In this document: piece by piece, positions 7,948 through 18,100 of the stretch
Layout: each line of letters opens with the position of its first letter
Numbering within the stretch: the first letter of the stretch is position 1
Assembly (NCBI GenBank): GCA_905213895.1
Contig: CAJMKE010000004.1
Coordinates: 62,001 to 126,000 of the forward strand
DNA length: 64,000 nucleotides
Source of the DNA: an uncultured Alistipes sp.
GTDB taxonomy: Bacteria > Bacteroidota > Bacteroidia > Bacteroidales > Rikenellaceae
Direction of reading: 5' to 3'
Program-made: the position numbers and the translations under genes
Notes under the pieces: generated by a model
Databases searched by the model: none
What the model was told of the DNA's origin: nothing
Seen by the model: the letters and a program-made list of their open reading frames with translations, nothing else

Positions 7948-9630
7948 ATGTACGGATTAAGAAATTCCCCCCCCCGAAAAATTCTGCGGACGCTGCTCCT
8001 CGCGCTCCTCGCGACAGCAGGCATCGCGACGGCAAACGCCAAGACAGACGACCTCGAACCGTTGCTGCGGCGGCTCGATAAGGCTCTCGACGACAAGGAA
8101 AGTTTCGTTGAAGCCCGCAAATCGCGCATCGCGATGCTGGAAGAGATGCTTGCCAAGAAAGAGTGTTCGGACGAGCAGTTCTACCAGATAAACATGCAGT
8201 TGTACCGCGAATACGAATCGTTCCGCTTCGACGAGACGCTGGGCTGTCTCAACCAGAATCTCGATGTGGCGCGCCGTCTGCATTCGCAGGACAAAATCGA
8301 CGAGATACAGATTATGCTCGCCCTGCTCTACGCCAATTCGGGCATGTATTTCGAAGCGAACGACATCTTCGCGCACTCGCTCGACACGACGCTGCTCACC
8401 CCGCAGCGACGCACGCAATACTATCTCGCGCGGCGGAAACTCTGCTACGAACTCGGACGCTACGCCAAGAACCCTCAGGCTGCCGAACTCGCCCGACAGC
8501 AGAACCGCTACTACACCGAGCGGCTTCTCGCCGAAACCGACGACAGCGAATCGTTCGCGCTGCGGCTTTTCAGAATCTCGCACTTCATCGACGCCCGCTG
8601 CTTCGACAAGGCGGAGCGGCTGATACTCGAATCGATAGGCGGCTATCCCGACACTTCGCACAACTACGCCATACTCGCCTACAATATGGGCGTAATATGC
8701 GACCAGACCGGACGCCACGACGAGATGGCGGAGTGGTATGCCCGCTCGGCATACGCCGACATCCATTCGGCGACGAAGGACAACGCCGCACTCTGTTCGC
8801 TCGCCAACCAACTGTTCGGCAGAGAGGACGTCAAACGCGCATTCCGCTACATCCGCGAATCGATGGACGACGCGATATTCTACAACGCCAAACTGCGTCC
8901 GTGGCAGATAGCGATGACCATGCCTCATATCGAGCGGGCGGCGACCGACCTCGAACTGTCGCGCATGCGCCAGACACGCACCTACTCGATAATAATATCG
9001 GTGCTGCTGCTCGCACTGGCGAGCGTCTGCGTCTACCTGCTGACGCTCTACCGCCAGATGCACCGCGACCAGCGCACGCTGCACGAGCGCAGCCGCCAAA
9101 TCGACGCGCAGAACAGCGAACTGTCCGACCTCAACAAGACAATCATCGAGGCGAACAGCATCAAGGAGGAGTACATCGGACTGTTCATCTCGATATGTTC
9201 CGAATATATCGACCGGCTTATCGAGAGCCAGCGCAACGTCCGCCGCAAACTCTCGGCAGGCAAGGTCGCCGAGTTGCAGAAGGAGGTCTCGTCGCTGAGC
9301 ACCGTCGAGGAGGAGACCAAGCGGTTCTACAAGATATTCGACACCACGTTCCTCTCGCTCTACCCGACCTTCGTCGAGGATTTCAACTCGCTGCTCGAAG
9401 ATTCGGAACACATAGAGCCCCACAAGGGCGAACTGCTCAACACCGAACTGCGCATCTTCGCGCTAATACGGCTGGGCATCAACGACTCGTCGCGCATCGC
9501 ATCGCTGCTCCGCTACTCGGTGAACACCATATATAATTACAGAGCCAAAGTCAAGAACAAGGCGAAGCACGACCGCGACGATTTCGAGGAACGCGTAAAG
9601 CACATAGGTTCGTTCAGAATCGAGCGGTAA
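7948..9630 (+). CDS. DUF6377-type membrane-anchored transcriptional regulator
   Basis: A 560-aa protein: signal peptide after MYGLRNSPPRKILRTLLLALLATAGIATANA, helical TPR-like repeats (residues about 35-330), one membrane helix (YSIIISVLLLALASVCVYLLTLY), a coiled coil (HERSRQIDAQNSELSDLNKTI), and a C-terminal LuxR-like helix-turn-helix (ELRIFALIRLGINDSSRIASLLRYSVNTIYNYRAKVKN). This is the arrangement of DUF6377 proteins in Bacteroidetes, thought to sense in the periplasm and bind DNA in the cytoplasm. It stands just before the glucan-utilisation genes and may control them. Codons 7-10 contain nine C (7967-7975); one-base slippage would frameshift the protein before its membrane-export signal is complete. 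Confidence 0.85.
   Translation: MYGLRNSPPRKILRTLLLALLATAGIATANAKTDDLEPLLRRLDKALDDKESFVEARKSRIAMLEEMLAKKECSDEQFYQINMQLYREYESFRFDETLGCLNQNLDVARRLHSQDKIDEIQIMLALLYANSGMYFEANDIFAHSLDTTLLTPQRRTQYYLARRKLCYELGRYAKNPQAAELARQQNRYYTERLLAETDDSESFALRLFRISHFIDARCFDKAERLILESIGGYPDTSHNYAILAYNMGVICDQTGRHDEMAEWYARSAYADIHSATKDNAALCSLANQLFGREDVKRAFRYIRESMDDAIFYNAKLRPWQIAMTMPHIERAATDLELSRMRQTRTYSIIISVLLLALASVCVYLLTLYRQMHRDQRTLHERSRQIDAQNSELSDLNKTIIEANSIKEEYIGLFISICSEYIDRLIESQRNVRRKLSAGKVAELQKEVSSLSTVEEETKRFYKIFDTTFLSLYPTFVEDFNSLLEDSEHIEPHKGELLNTELRIFALIRLGINDSSRIASLLRYSVNTIYNYRAKVKNKAKHDRDDFEERVKHIGSFRIER
7967..7975 (+). repeat. C9 run within the first ten codons of the DUF6377 gene
   Basis: The run encodes the Ser-Pro-Pro-Arg part of the N-terminus. 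Adding one C leads to a TAA stop about 40 codons on; losing one leads to a later premature stop. The sequence GAAAAATT that follows is shared with the C8 run at 24309-24316. Confidence 0.9.
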
Positions 9631-9740
9631 GCCGCTTCCGGCGGTTGTATCCCGTCCACTTTTTGAAGCGGTCCGGCGGCAGACAACACGCGGACTGTCA
9701 AAATATTACACGGCAGAAACCGGCAATCGGTCTACATTAT

Positions 9741-9772
9741 GGGCACCCGACAATACGGGTGCCTGCTTTTTT
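9741..9772 (+). terminator. Intrinsic terminator after the DUF6377 gene
   Basis: The stem GGCACCCG / CGGGTGCC with a 6-nt loop is followed by TGC and six T. It lies in the 216-bp gap between the regulator and the GH3 gene. Confidence 0.85.
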
Positions 9773-9846
9773 ATGTAATTTAGTTTCGCAAACGACGGAA
9801 AATGTCGTGAAGACCGACTGTAAAACATCAAATTTTACCGACTTTT

Positions 9847-12075
9847 ATGAAACCTTACAAACTTCTTCTATCGATTGCGGCAGTCGTTGCCGCCGTGTCG
9901 TGTTCGACGGGCGACGACATCGAAAGCCGCATCGACAAACTGCTGTCGCAGATGACGCTCGACGAGAAAATCGGTCAGATGAACATGCTGACGCAGGGCG
10001 AGCAGGAATGGATGGACGGGCAGATACGTTCGGGGGCTATCGGTTCGTTCCTCAACGAGGTAGACCCGGCAGTCATCAACCGTATGCAACGCATAGCCGT
10101 CGAGGAGTCGCGGCTGGGCATTCCGCTCATCGCCTCGCGCGACGTAATCCACGGATTCCGCACCATATTCCCGATTCCGCTCGGGCAGGGCGCGACGTTC
10201 GACCGCGAACTGGTCGAGCGCGGCGCACGCATCGCCGCGATAGAGGCAGCGGCATGCGGCATCCGCTGGACATTCTCGCCGATGCTCGACGTGGCGCGCG
10301 ACCCGCGCTGGGGACGAATCGCCGAGAGTTTCGGTGAGGACACCTATCTCATATCCGAACTCGGAACGGCAATGATAAAGGGCTATCAGGGCGACGGGAC
10401 GTGCGGCAATGCGACCATGGCGGCTTGCGCCAAGCACTTCGCCGGCTACGGAGCAGCCGAGGGCGGACGCGACTACAACGGAACTCCGATTACGGAGCGC
10501 ACGCTTCACAATTTCTATCTGCCGCCGTTCGAAGCGAGCGTCAAGGCGGGTGCGATGACGCTCATGACGTCGTTCAACGAGATAGACGGCATACCGTCCA
10601 CCGGCAACGCGCATCTTTTGCAGGACATTCTGCGCCGCGACTGGGGATTCGACGGAGCGGTCGTAACCGACTGGAACTCCGCGGGCGAGATGATTGCCCA
10701 CGGCTTCGTCGCCGACGAAAAAGGAGCGGCAGTGTGCGCGACCAATGCCGGTGTGGACATCGACATGATGTCGCATACCTATATAAACAATCTCGCCGAA
10801 GCCGTCAGGGGAGGTCTTGTTTCGGAAAAGCGCATCGACGAGGCGGTACGCAACATCCTGCGGGTGAAATTCCGTCTGGGACTGTTCGACAATCCGTATG
10901 TGGACGAGAAATACGCCGCCGAAATACAATACGACGCCGCGCATCTTGCCGACGCCCGCAGGGCAGCCGTCGAGTCGGCTATCCTGCTGAAAAACGACGC
11001 CGCGACGCTGCCGTTGCAGTCGCCGCGCTCGATTCTCGTAACGGGACCTCTCGCCGACGCACCGCACGACCAACTCGGCACGTGGACTTTCGACGGCGAA
11101 GCGGAACGCACCGTAACTCCGCTCGCGGCTCTGCACAGCGCATACGGCGACAACGTGCGCATAGTTTACTACCCTGCGCTCTCTTACAGCCGCGACAAGA
11201 ATCGTGGCAATCTGGCGCAACTGACAGCCATGGCGCGTAACGTCGATGCCGTGGTGGCGTTCGTCGGCGAAGAGGCTATCTTGTCGGGCGAGGCTCATTC
11301 GCTCTCGAATCTCGACCTGCAAGGCGCGCAGAGCGACCTGCTCCGTGCCGCGAAAGCGAGCGGCAAACCGGTAATCGCGGTGGTTATGGCGGGTCGTCCG
11401 CTCACGATAGGACGCGATTTGGCGAACTGCGACGCGATGCTCTACTGCTTCCACCCGGGAACGATGGGCGGCGAAGCGATTGCCGACCTGCTTTTCGGTC
11501 GCGAAGTGCCGAGCGGCAAATGCCCTGCGACATTCCTCAAAGATGCCGGACAGGCACCGTACTACTACAACCGCAACAATACGGGACGTCCTGCGAGCGG
11601 CAAGGAGACATTGCTCGAAGATATTCCGCTGTGCGCGGGACAGACCTCGCTCGGCTGCACGTCGTTCTACCTCGACAGCGGCTTCGGACCGTTGTTCCCG
11701 TTCGGCTACGGACTTTCCTACACGACGTTCGAATACGGCGACATCGCGCTCGACAAGCCGGAGTACGCCAAGGATGATACCATCCGCGTAACGTTCACGC
11801 TCCGCAACACGGGCGACCGCGACGCCACGGAGGTGGCGCAACTCTACGTCCGCGACATGGTCGGGTCGATTACCCGTCCGCTGCGCGAACTCAAACGCTT
11901 CGACCGCATCACGCTCAAAGCGGGCGAAAGCCGCAAATGCGAATTCACACTGCCAGTTGCGGAACTCGCATTCATGGGCATCGACAGGACGGTCGGTGTC
12001 GAGAGCGGCGATTTCAGCCTCTGGGTTGCGGGCGACAGCGCATCGGGAGAACCTGTTTCATTTCGGGTAATATAA
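9847..12075 (+). CDS. GH3 beta-glucosidase lipoprotein
   Basis: A 742-aa family GH3 enzyme with signal MKPYKLLLSIAAVVAAVSCSTG (lipobox AVSC). The N-terminal barrel carries LTQGEQEWMDGQIRSGAIG, ASRDVIHGFRTIFPIPLGQ, the KHFAGYG motif and the nucleophile Asp275 in VVTDWNS. The second domain has VAFVGEEAILSGEAHSLSNL with the probable acid/base region, and the C-terminus is a fibronectin-type III-like domain. It is the BglX type that releases glucose from the non-reducing end of beta-glucans or oligosaccharides. Together with GH16 and GH128 nearby it suggests complete beta-1,3-glucan breakdown. The lipid anchor points to the periplasm or cell surface. Confidence 0.93.
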   Translation: MKPYKLLLSIAAVVAAVSCSTGDDIESRIDKLLSQMTLDEKIGQMNMLTQGEQEWMDGQIRSGAIGSFLNEVDPAVINRMQRIAVEESRLGIPLIASRDVIHGFRTIFPIPLGQGATFDRELVERGARIAAIEAAACGIRWTFSPMLDVARDPRWGRIAESFGEDTYLISELGTAMIKGYQGDGTCGNATMAACAKHFAGYGAAEGGRDYNGTPITERTLHNFYLPPFEASVKAGAMTLMTSFNEIDGIPSTGNAHLLQDILRRDWGFDGAVVTDWNSAGEMIAHGFVADEKGAAVCATNAGVDIDMMSHTYINNLAEAVRGGLVSEKRIDEAVRNILRVKFRLGLFDNPYVDEKYAAEIQYDAAHLADARRAAVESAILLKNDAATLPLQSPRSILVTGPLADAPHDQLGTWTFDGEAERTVTPLAALHSAYGDNVRIVYYPALSYSRDKNRGNLAQLTAMARNVDAVVAFVGEEAILSGEAHSLSNLDLQGAQSDLLRAAKASGKPVIAVVMAGRPLTIGRDLANCDAMLYCFHPGTMGGEAIADLLFGREVPSGKCPATFLKDAGQAPYYYNRNNTGRPASGKETLLEDIPLCAGQTSLGCTSFYLDSGFGPLFPFGYGLSYTTFEYGDIALDKPEYAKDDTIRVTFTLRNTGDRDATEVAQLYVRDMVGSITRPLRELKRFDRITLKAGESRKCEFTLPVAELAFMGIDRTVGVESGDFSLWVAGDSASGEPVSFRVI

Positions 12076-12115
12076 GTATAGGTTTGGGTGTGGGGCGGCT
12101 TCGGTCGCCTTGCAG

Positions 12116-12146
12116 ACGCCGCCGGAGGATTCCGGCGGCGTTTTTT
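12116..12146 (+). terminator. Intrinsic terminator after GH3
   Basis: An 11-bp GC-rich stem, ACGCCGCCGGA / TCCGGCGGCGT, with a 4-nt loop is followed by six T. A G8 run and array A5 follow at once. Confidence 0.9.
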
Positions 12147-12153
12147 GCCGGAA

Positions 12154-12161
12154 GGGGGGGG
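12154..12161 (+). repeat. G8 run between terminator and array A5
   Basis: Eight G residues lie between the GH3 terminator and the first unit of array A5, in a convergent non-coding gap. No gene reads through it. Confidence 0.85.
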
Positions 12162-12172
12162 CATCAGGGTCT

Positions 12173-12229
12173 TTAAGGACCTTAAAGACTTTAAGGACTT
12201 TAAGGTCGGTTAAGGTCGGTTAAGGTCGG
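12173..12229 (+). repeat. 9-bp phased array A5
   Basis: Units: TTAAGGACC, TTAAAGACT, TTAAGGACT, then three TTAAGGTCG units, the last two shifted by one base to a 10-bp step. With the neighbouring array and terminators it fills most of the 312-bp convergent gap between GH3 and the minus-strand lipoprotein. Confidence 0.85.
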
Positions 12230-12270
12230 CGGCAGGCATGAAGTCTGCCGCCACAAAAAGCCCAAGAACC

Positions 12271-12306
12271 TTATGGTCATTAAAGGCTTTAAGGACTTTA
12301 ATGATT
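12271..12306 (+). repeat. Degenerate 9-bp phased array A5b
   Basis: Four diverged units, TTATGGTCA, TTAAAGGCT, TTAAGGACT, TTAATGATT, lie 41 bp from A5 and just before the minus-strand terminator. It may be an older copy of the same array. Confidence 0.7.
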
Positions 12307-12323
12307 CCCGCTACACACCTTAC

Positions 12324-12363
12324 CGCAAAAAAATCGGTCGGGCTCCCGAAGAAGCCCGACCGA
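12324..12363 (-). terminator. Intrinsic terminator of the minus-strand lipoprotein gene
   Basis: An 11-bp stem, TCGGTCGGGCT / AGCCCGACCGA, is followed on the minus strand by seven T. It lies 25 bp after the stop codon of the 12388-14448 gene. Confidence 0.85.
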
Positions 12364-12387
12364 CAGTTATCGTGCGAAGCGCAGCCG

Positions 12388-14448
12388 CTATGCGTTCTGG
12401 AAATATACAATCGACGACATCTGCACGCCGCTGCCGTCCCTGGTGATAATCTTGAATGTACGGCGCACGCCCTCGGTATTCTGTCCGAGAACTATGCGGA
12501 CATAAATCGCAGCACCGCCGTCCGTCCACGGTTCGAGCGTAACGAACGACTCCGGATTCGTCGTCAGCGGGTCGCCGTTCGGCACCTGCACGTCGTCGTT
12601 CGTAATCTCGCCGAACGAGAAGCACTGCTTCATCAGCGCGTCGAGCAGTTCGGCATTCTCGACCAGCGCGCGCATATCGTCGCCCGGCATATATCTCTTG
12701 CCGTCGATGGTGATGTTCTCGAAACGGTACCAGTCGCCGACAGTGCCTGCACCCGGACCGAATCCCGTTCCCTTCGAACCGTCCTGCGCGTTATTGAATA
12801 TGGTATACTCGAACGTATGCTCCGCAACTTCGCCGCCCTCCTTCTTGGTCTGGGTGAACGTTACGCGGGCGGACGTGTTGTAGGTTCCGCTGACGGTAAG
12901 AGCGTAAATCCTGTTCGCACCCTCCTCGTTGGCAGGGAAGACAATCGATATGGTGCCGTCGTCGTTCAGCATCGCGACCGCATCGTTGGTGCATACGAGC
13001 GATACCTTATCTTTATAGGTCGCGAAATCGAGCGTCTTGCCCGCATCGTCCGCGAGCGACAGCGAAGCGGCTGCTGCCACAGTCTCGCCGGCAGTGGCGA
13101 TTTCGGCTTCGTAGGTCTTCGTCAGAACCGGTTTCACGTAAGGGTCGCCCGTACCAGCCTGCTGGTGGAACTCGATGAAGTTGGTCGATTTCACGTCGTT
13201 GAAGTACATGTAGACCTTCGCATGACGCTCCGCGGTAGTCGGATTGACGCCCGCCGACACGAACCACTGGAAGTTGCCCGTATTCTCGAAACGAACCTCT
13301 TTGAGCCAAGCAGACGCGCCCTCTTCGTATTCGGCTTCGAGACGCACGTTATCGGCAGTCATCTGCGACTTAACATCCGCTCCGTCGAGCGTGAGAGTGG
13401 CGATTGCACCGTTAAGGAAATCGCCGCCGGTCGCATTGAACGTATGCGTTGCCGTCGGGTTGCCGTAGACGAACTTCAACTCCTTGACGATTTCGCCGCC
13501 GAGGTCCTCGCGCACGACATTCGGATTGGCGAGATTGAGCGCGATATCGTAGATTTTGCCCGTCTCGAACGTTTTCGCAGCCGACGAAACGAACGTATAG
13601 TTGGCGGCATTGGTCGCAACCGTATATGTTACGCCTGCGGTCGCGAACGGCGACACGGCGAGGTAGATTCCCTTCGCAGCCTCCGCCGACGCAGCCGAAC
13701 CGAGCGGCATCACGGTTTCGAGCGACACTTTCGACGAAGCCGAACCGCCCTCGAACGCGATTTCCGGAGCGACAGCCTCGGTGATGTTGCCGGTCGAGAC
13801 AGCGGTTGCGTTCACCGTCGCATCGCCGTTGGCAGTCAGCGATACCGAGCGTACCGCCTCCGAAGCGTAGTTGCCCGACGCATCGTAGACGCGGAAACGC
13901 AGAATCGCAGCGGTAAGAATCATAGGATTATCCACCTTGACGGTCTGCACGCCGTCTGCACCGTCGCCGATGTGAATCGGTTTGGCACCTATCATCGGAG
14001 CGTTCGAAGCATCCATACGACCCGCCTCGGGCTGGCTCTGCTCGGCGAGAATCTTCTCCGATATGCGGTAGAGTTTGCTTCCGTTATCGACGCTTATCGC
14101 ATGGCGGTCGGTATTCCACGGATAATAGGTCATGACATCCGTTGCCGGCGGAGCGAGCACCGCGCCGAAAACGGCTTTGCCCGTGGTTTCGTCGATAGCG
14201 ATGCTGTTGGACGCACCCGCATCCTGAACGTTCGACGTAACGCCGAGACGTCCGAGGTCGTCCTGCGTCCATGCAAGTCCCGCACCGTCGGTATAGACGG
14301 TTCGCGAAGTTTCGGTATCGAAAATCTCGGCGGAAGTTTCGAGCGAGAGGCGGCGTTCGCCGACGTTCACTTTCAGTTCTTCGGATTTCTGGCAGCCGGC
14401 AAACACGATTGCGGCGGCAACGCTCAAAAGCGACAATATCTTTTTCAT
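12388..14448 (-). CDS. Surface lipoprotein, fimbrillin-like N-terminus with BACON-like domains
   Basis: A 686-aa predicted lipoprotein (MKKILSLLSVAAAIVFAGCQKS). The N-terminal half (LAWTQDDLGRLGVTSN, VMTYYPWNTDRHAISVDNG, ILRFRVYDASGNYASEAVRSVSLTANG) resembles fimbrillin-like proteins of Bacteroidetes. Later repeats end in phrases such as VTFTQTKKEGG and FIEFHQQAGTG, typical of BACON modules, which bind carbohydrate or mucin or act as spacers. No catalytic motif is visible. It is divergent from susC and follows a 49-aa ORF by 20 bp, in one transcript. It could be an accessory binding protein of the glucan locus or a separate adhesin. Both family assignments are by resemblance only. Confidence 0.65.
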   Translation of the reverse strand: MKKILSLLSVAAAIVFAGCQKSEELKVNVGERRLSLETSAEIFDTETSRTVYTDGAGLAWTQDDLGRLGVTSNVQDAGASNSIAIDETTGKAVFGAVLAPPATDVMTYYPWNTDRHAISVDNGSKLYRISEKILAEQSQPEAGRMDASNAPMIGAKPIHIGDGADGVQTVKVDNPMILTAAILRFRVYDASGNYASEAVRSVSLTANGDATVNATAVSTGNITEAVAPEIAFEGGSASSKVSLETVMPLGSAASAEAAKGIYLAVSPFATAGVTYTVATNAANYTFVSSAAKTFETGKIYDIALNLANPNVVREDLGGEIVKELKFVYGNPTATHTFNATGGDFLNGAIATLTLDGADVKSQMTADNVRLEAEYEEGASAWLKEVRFENTGNFQWFVSAGVNPTTAERHAKVYMYFNDVKSTNFIEFHQQAGTGDPYVKPVLTKTYEAEIATAGETVAAAASLSLADDAGKTLDFATYKDKVSLVCTNDAVAMLNDDGTISIVFPANEEGANRIYALTVSGTYNTSARVTFTQTKKEGGEVAEHTFEYTIFNNAQDGSKGTGFGPGAGTVGDWYRFENITIDGKRYMPGDDMRALVENAELLDALMKQCFSFGEITNDDVQVPNGDPLTTNPESFVTLEPWTDGGAAIYVRIVLGQNTEGVRRTFKIITRDGSGVQMSSIVYFQNA

Positions 14449-14468
14449 GGTCTTTCAGCGATTTTTAA

Positions 14469-14618
14469 TTATTCGAATTCATTGTCATAACCGCCGTAAC
14501 CTATCGTTACGTCGCCGGTTCCGTTTCCCGAATCATTCAACGAGCCGGAAACTGCAAAGCCCGTTTCGCATGCCACGCCGATTTCCCTGAGCGCAGGCAT
14601 CAAATAAGTTCTGTTCAT
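14469..14618 (-). CDS. Small protein of 49 aa ahead of the surface lipoprotein
   Basis: The ORF encodes MNRTYLMPALREIGVACETG and ends in a Gly/Asn/acidic tail, DNEFE. It has no signal peptide and no membrane segment. It starts at 14618 and ends 20 bp before the lipoprotein start, so the two should be co-transcribed. Short proteins beginning with a KTYxxPxx-like phrase are common in Bacteroidales next to surface-protein genes; I know of no function. The phrase YLMPALREIGV and the Gly-rich tail suggest a conserved short peptide rather than chance, but homology is untested. Confidence 0.55.
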   Translation of the reverse strand: MNRTYLMPALREIGVACETGFAVSGSLNDSGNGTGDVTIGYGGYDNEFE

Positions 14619-15117
14619 CTTTGTGAAATTTTAGTATTTTAGATTGATTGTTCCATCTCGAAAAAGCGGTGTAAAAACGGTTGCGACACCACCGGTTTTC
14701 CACAAATTTCCCGTACCGATTATAAAATTATAAAAAACTGCGCATCGTTAATCGACGATACAATCATGAAGTGGACATTCCGGCACGGGATTGTCGCATT
14801 ATATACTGATTATAAAAATATTATCCGCCACGGCACAATGCAAAAAAGTGGACGGCAAACAGCACTTCCAATTATTAAAAAATTTGATTAACACACTGAT
14901 TACCACGTATATATAGACTTATCGCATCCACTTTCTATGCCGCCGGCGGTCGGAGTAATCGGCGACAAATCAGGAGATTGCATATCCGCAAGTCCCGAAT
15001 CGTCCACATATTGGTTTTGGCGGGTTGAAAAATACCTTCATTTTGGCAAATTTTGTAGACGCAAAAATGACGGGCAACTCGATTCGCCCGCAAATTACAA
15101 CCTTAAACAAACCTTTT
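14619..15117. other. 499-bp divergent regulatory region between the lipoprotein operon and susC
   Basis: This AT-rich gap lies between divergent transcription units. It holds three copies of a GTGGAC-like word (14772, 14849 and, inverted, near 14928), two of them followed by GGCA. No clear TAnnTTTG pair is visible for either direction. An upstream in-frame ATG at 15025 is not used as the susC start because the signal peptide begins at 15118. Confidence 0.4.
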
Positions 15118-18100
15118 ATGAAACGATTATTGTCATTGGTTTTCATCCTCGCCGCCACCGCTCTCGGAGCGACGCTTTCGGCACAGGATGTCAAAATCAC
15201 CGGTAGAGTAACCGTTGCAGGGAGCAACGAACCGTTACCCTACGCAAGCGTTACCACATCGGAGGGACTGGTCGGCGTGAATACCGATATGGAAGGACGA
15301 TACTCCATAAGCGTTCCGCCGAAATCGACGCTCGTATTTTCGTTCATCGGCTACAAGACCAAGGAAGTTACCCTCACACCGGCGATGACATCGGTGGACG
15401 TCGTACTCGAAGAGGACTCGCAGATGCTCGAAGCGGTCGTGGCGGTCGGCTACGGCACGATGAAGCGCAGCGACGTTACGGGTGCGGTTTCGTCCGTAAG
15501 TTCAGAACTCATCAAAGCCGCTCCGGTAGCCAACGTCGAGCAGGCGATGCAGGGTCGCGTGGCGGGCGTTACGGTAACCACCGGTTCGGGACAGCCGGGT
15601 GCGGGCGCGGAGGTGCGCGTTCGCGGTATAGGAACCATAGGCGACAGCGCGCCGATATATGTCGTGGACGGAGTGATTACCGACAACATCGGCTTCCTCA
15701 ACTCCAATGACATCGAATCGATGGAGGTGTTGAAGGACGCATCCTCGACCGCAATCTACGGTTCGCGAGGCGCGAACGGCGTAATCATCGTAACGACCAA
15801 AAGCGGCAGCGAAGGTCGCACCAACGTTTCGTTCGAGGCTTACGTCGGCATCCAGAACCGCTGGAAGAAACTCGATTTGATGGGTGCGCAGGAGCAGGCT
15901 CTCACATCGCTCGACATCCGCGGCATACTGTCGGAAAAGAACTTCTTCAACCGCTACGGATTCGACACGTGGTTGAAGACCTACAAAATAAACCCGTCAA
16001 AAGACGCCGACTACCCGACCAATCTCGACTACTCGGCGATAGACACCGACTGGCAGGACGAAGTGTTCCGCAAGAACGCGATGATACAGAACTACCACGT
16101 ATCGGTGGACGGCGGCACCGACAAGGCGAGTTACTCGCTCTCGACGGGCTACTTCTCGCAGGACGGAACAATCATGGATTCGTGGTACAACCGCTTCACG
16201 ATTCGCGGCAACACGCAGTTCAAAATCACCAAATGGCTGCGCGCCAACGCCAATGTAACCTACGTAACGTCCAAGCAGCGTTCGGCACCGAACAACCAGG
16301 CGGTATCGTCGATACTTACGGGTGCAATCCGCATGGCCCCGTGGGACCCGACCCACTATCCGGAAGGGTCGGCAGACTATCTGGGCAACGACATCGGCGG
16401 ACGTCCGGCTGCGGCATCCAATTTCCGCAACCTCTACAACCCGTTCTCCCAGACCGCGTATGCGCATCCGAACAACCGCGACCAACGCTGGATAGCCAAC
16501 GTCTCGCTCGAAATCGAGCCGGTAAAGGGACTCGTCATCCGTCCGAGCGTCAGCGCGAACATGAATACCGTCGTGAACCGCAACTTCTACGACTCCTACC
16601 GTTCGTCGGCATACGACATCCGCGAGAAGAACTTCCTCGAAAGCAACATGGGTCGCTACAACACCATGTTCTATGAGGCGACGGCGACATACTCCAAGAA
16701 ATTCGCCGACAAACACAACTTCTCGATAATGGCGGGCGTAACGAGCGAGGAGTACAACGGCTACTGGATAGGCGGTTCGGGCTCGTCCATCATCAATCCG
16801 ACGCCTAACAACTGGTATCTCTCGCAGACCACCGAGAGCCGCAACTACGCGAGCGACTCGGCGGCGCGCACCCGACGGCTGTCGTTCCTCGGACGACTGT
16901 TTTACAGTTACGACGAACGCTACCTGCTGACGGTGAATTTCCGTGCCGACGGCTCATCGAAATTCCCCGAGAACACGTGGGGCGTATTCCCTTCGGCGGC
17001 ACTGGCATGGCGAATCTCCGAAGAGAGTTTCCTCAAAGACAGCGACATCCTCGACAATCTGAAACTGCGTCTGGGCTGGGGACAGATAGGCAACGACAAA
17101 ATCAACGAGAACTCCTTCGTGCAGGTGATGGAGAACCAGATATACTACAACGGCTATGCATTCGGCAGCGGTCAGACATGGGCGGAAGCGGGCGCACAGG
17201 GCGCAAGCATACTGACGATGATTAACCGCGGCGGACGCTGGGAGTTCTCCGAGCAGTGGAACGTCGGCGTAGACTTCGGATTGTGGGGCAACAAGTTCTA
17301 CGGAACGGTCGATGCCTACATCCGCGACACGAAAGACATGCTGTTGCAGGTCGTAACGCCGGCACACGTCGGCAACCGCTTCTACCCGCAGGCGAACATC
17401 GGTACGGTGCGCAATAAGGGTATCGAAATCATGCTCGGTCATAACAACAACGTGAGCAAGAACTTCTCCTACGACATTTCAGCCAACGTTTCGTTCGTGA
17501 ACAACCGTCTGACGCATCTGAACGGAGGTTCGCGCGTCGTACACAACGACTATCAGATAAGCGACGAGGGTCTGCCGCTCTTCTCGTTCTACGGATTCGA
17601 ATACGAGGGCATCTACCGTACCGACGAGGAGGTCGCACAGCACCAGTATAACGTCGCTCAGTCCGACATCACCGAACATGCCGGCGACGCACGCTACCGC
17701 GACCGCAACAACGACGGCATAATCGACGAAAAGGACATGACCGCGCTCGGCAGTCCGTTCCCGTGGCTCACGGGAGGTCTGAACGCCACGTTCCGTTTCT
17801 ACGGAGTGGACGTCTCGCTCTTCTTCCAAGGCTCCTACGGCGGCAAGGTCTACAACGCCCTGCGCACGCTGACCGAGGGCGACGGTTCGACATCGACTTT
17901 GAGCACGACGATGCGCAACGTATGGACGAAAGACAATACGGACGGCACCATACCGAGCCAGAGTCCGTCGGCATCGACCCGCAACCAACTCTTCTCCGAC
18001 CGTCTGGTCGAGAGCAGCGCGTACCTGCGTCTGAAAAACGTTTCGATAGGCTATACCCTGCCGGAGCGCATCACCAAAAAGGCTCACATCAGCCGTCTGC

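Noticed and set aside
14772..14940. GTGGAC words before susC as an operator
   Set aside because: Three copies, but spacing and flanks differ; too weak to call as an operator.
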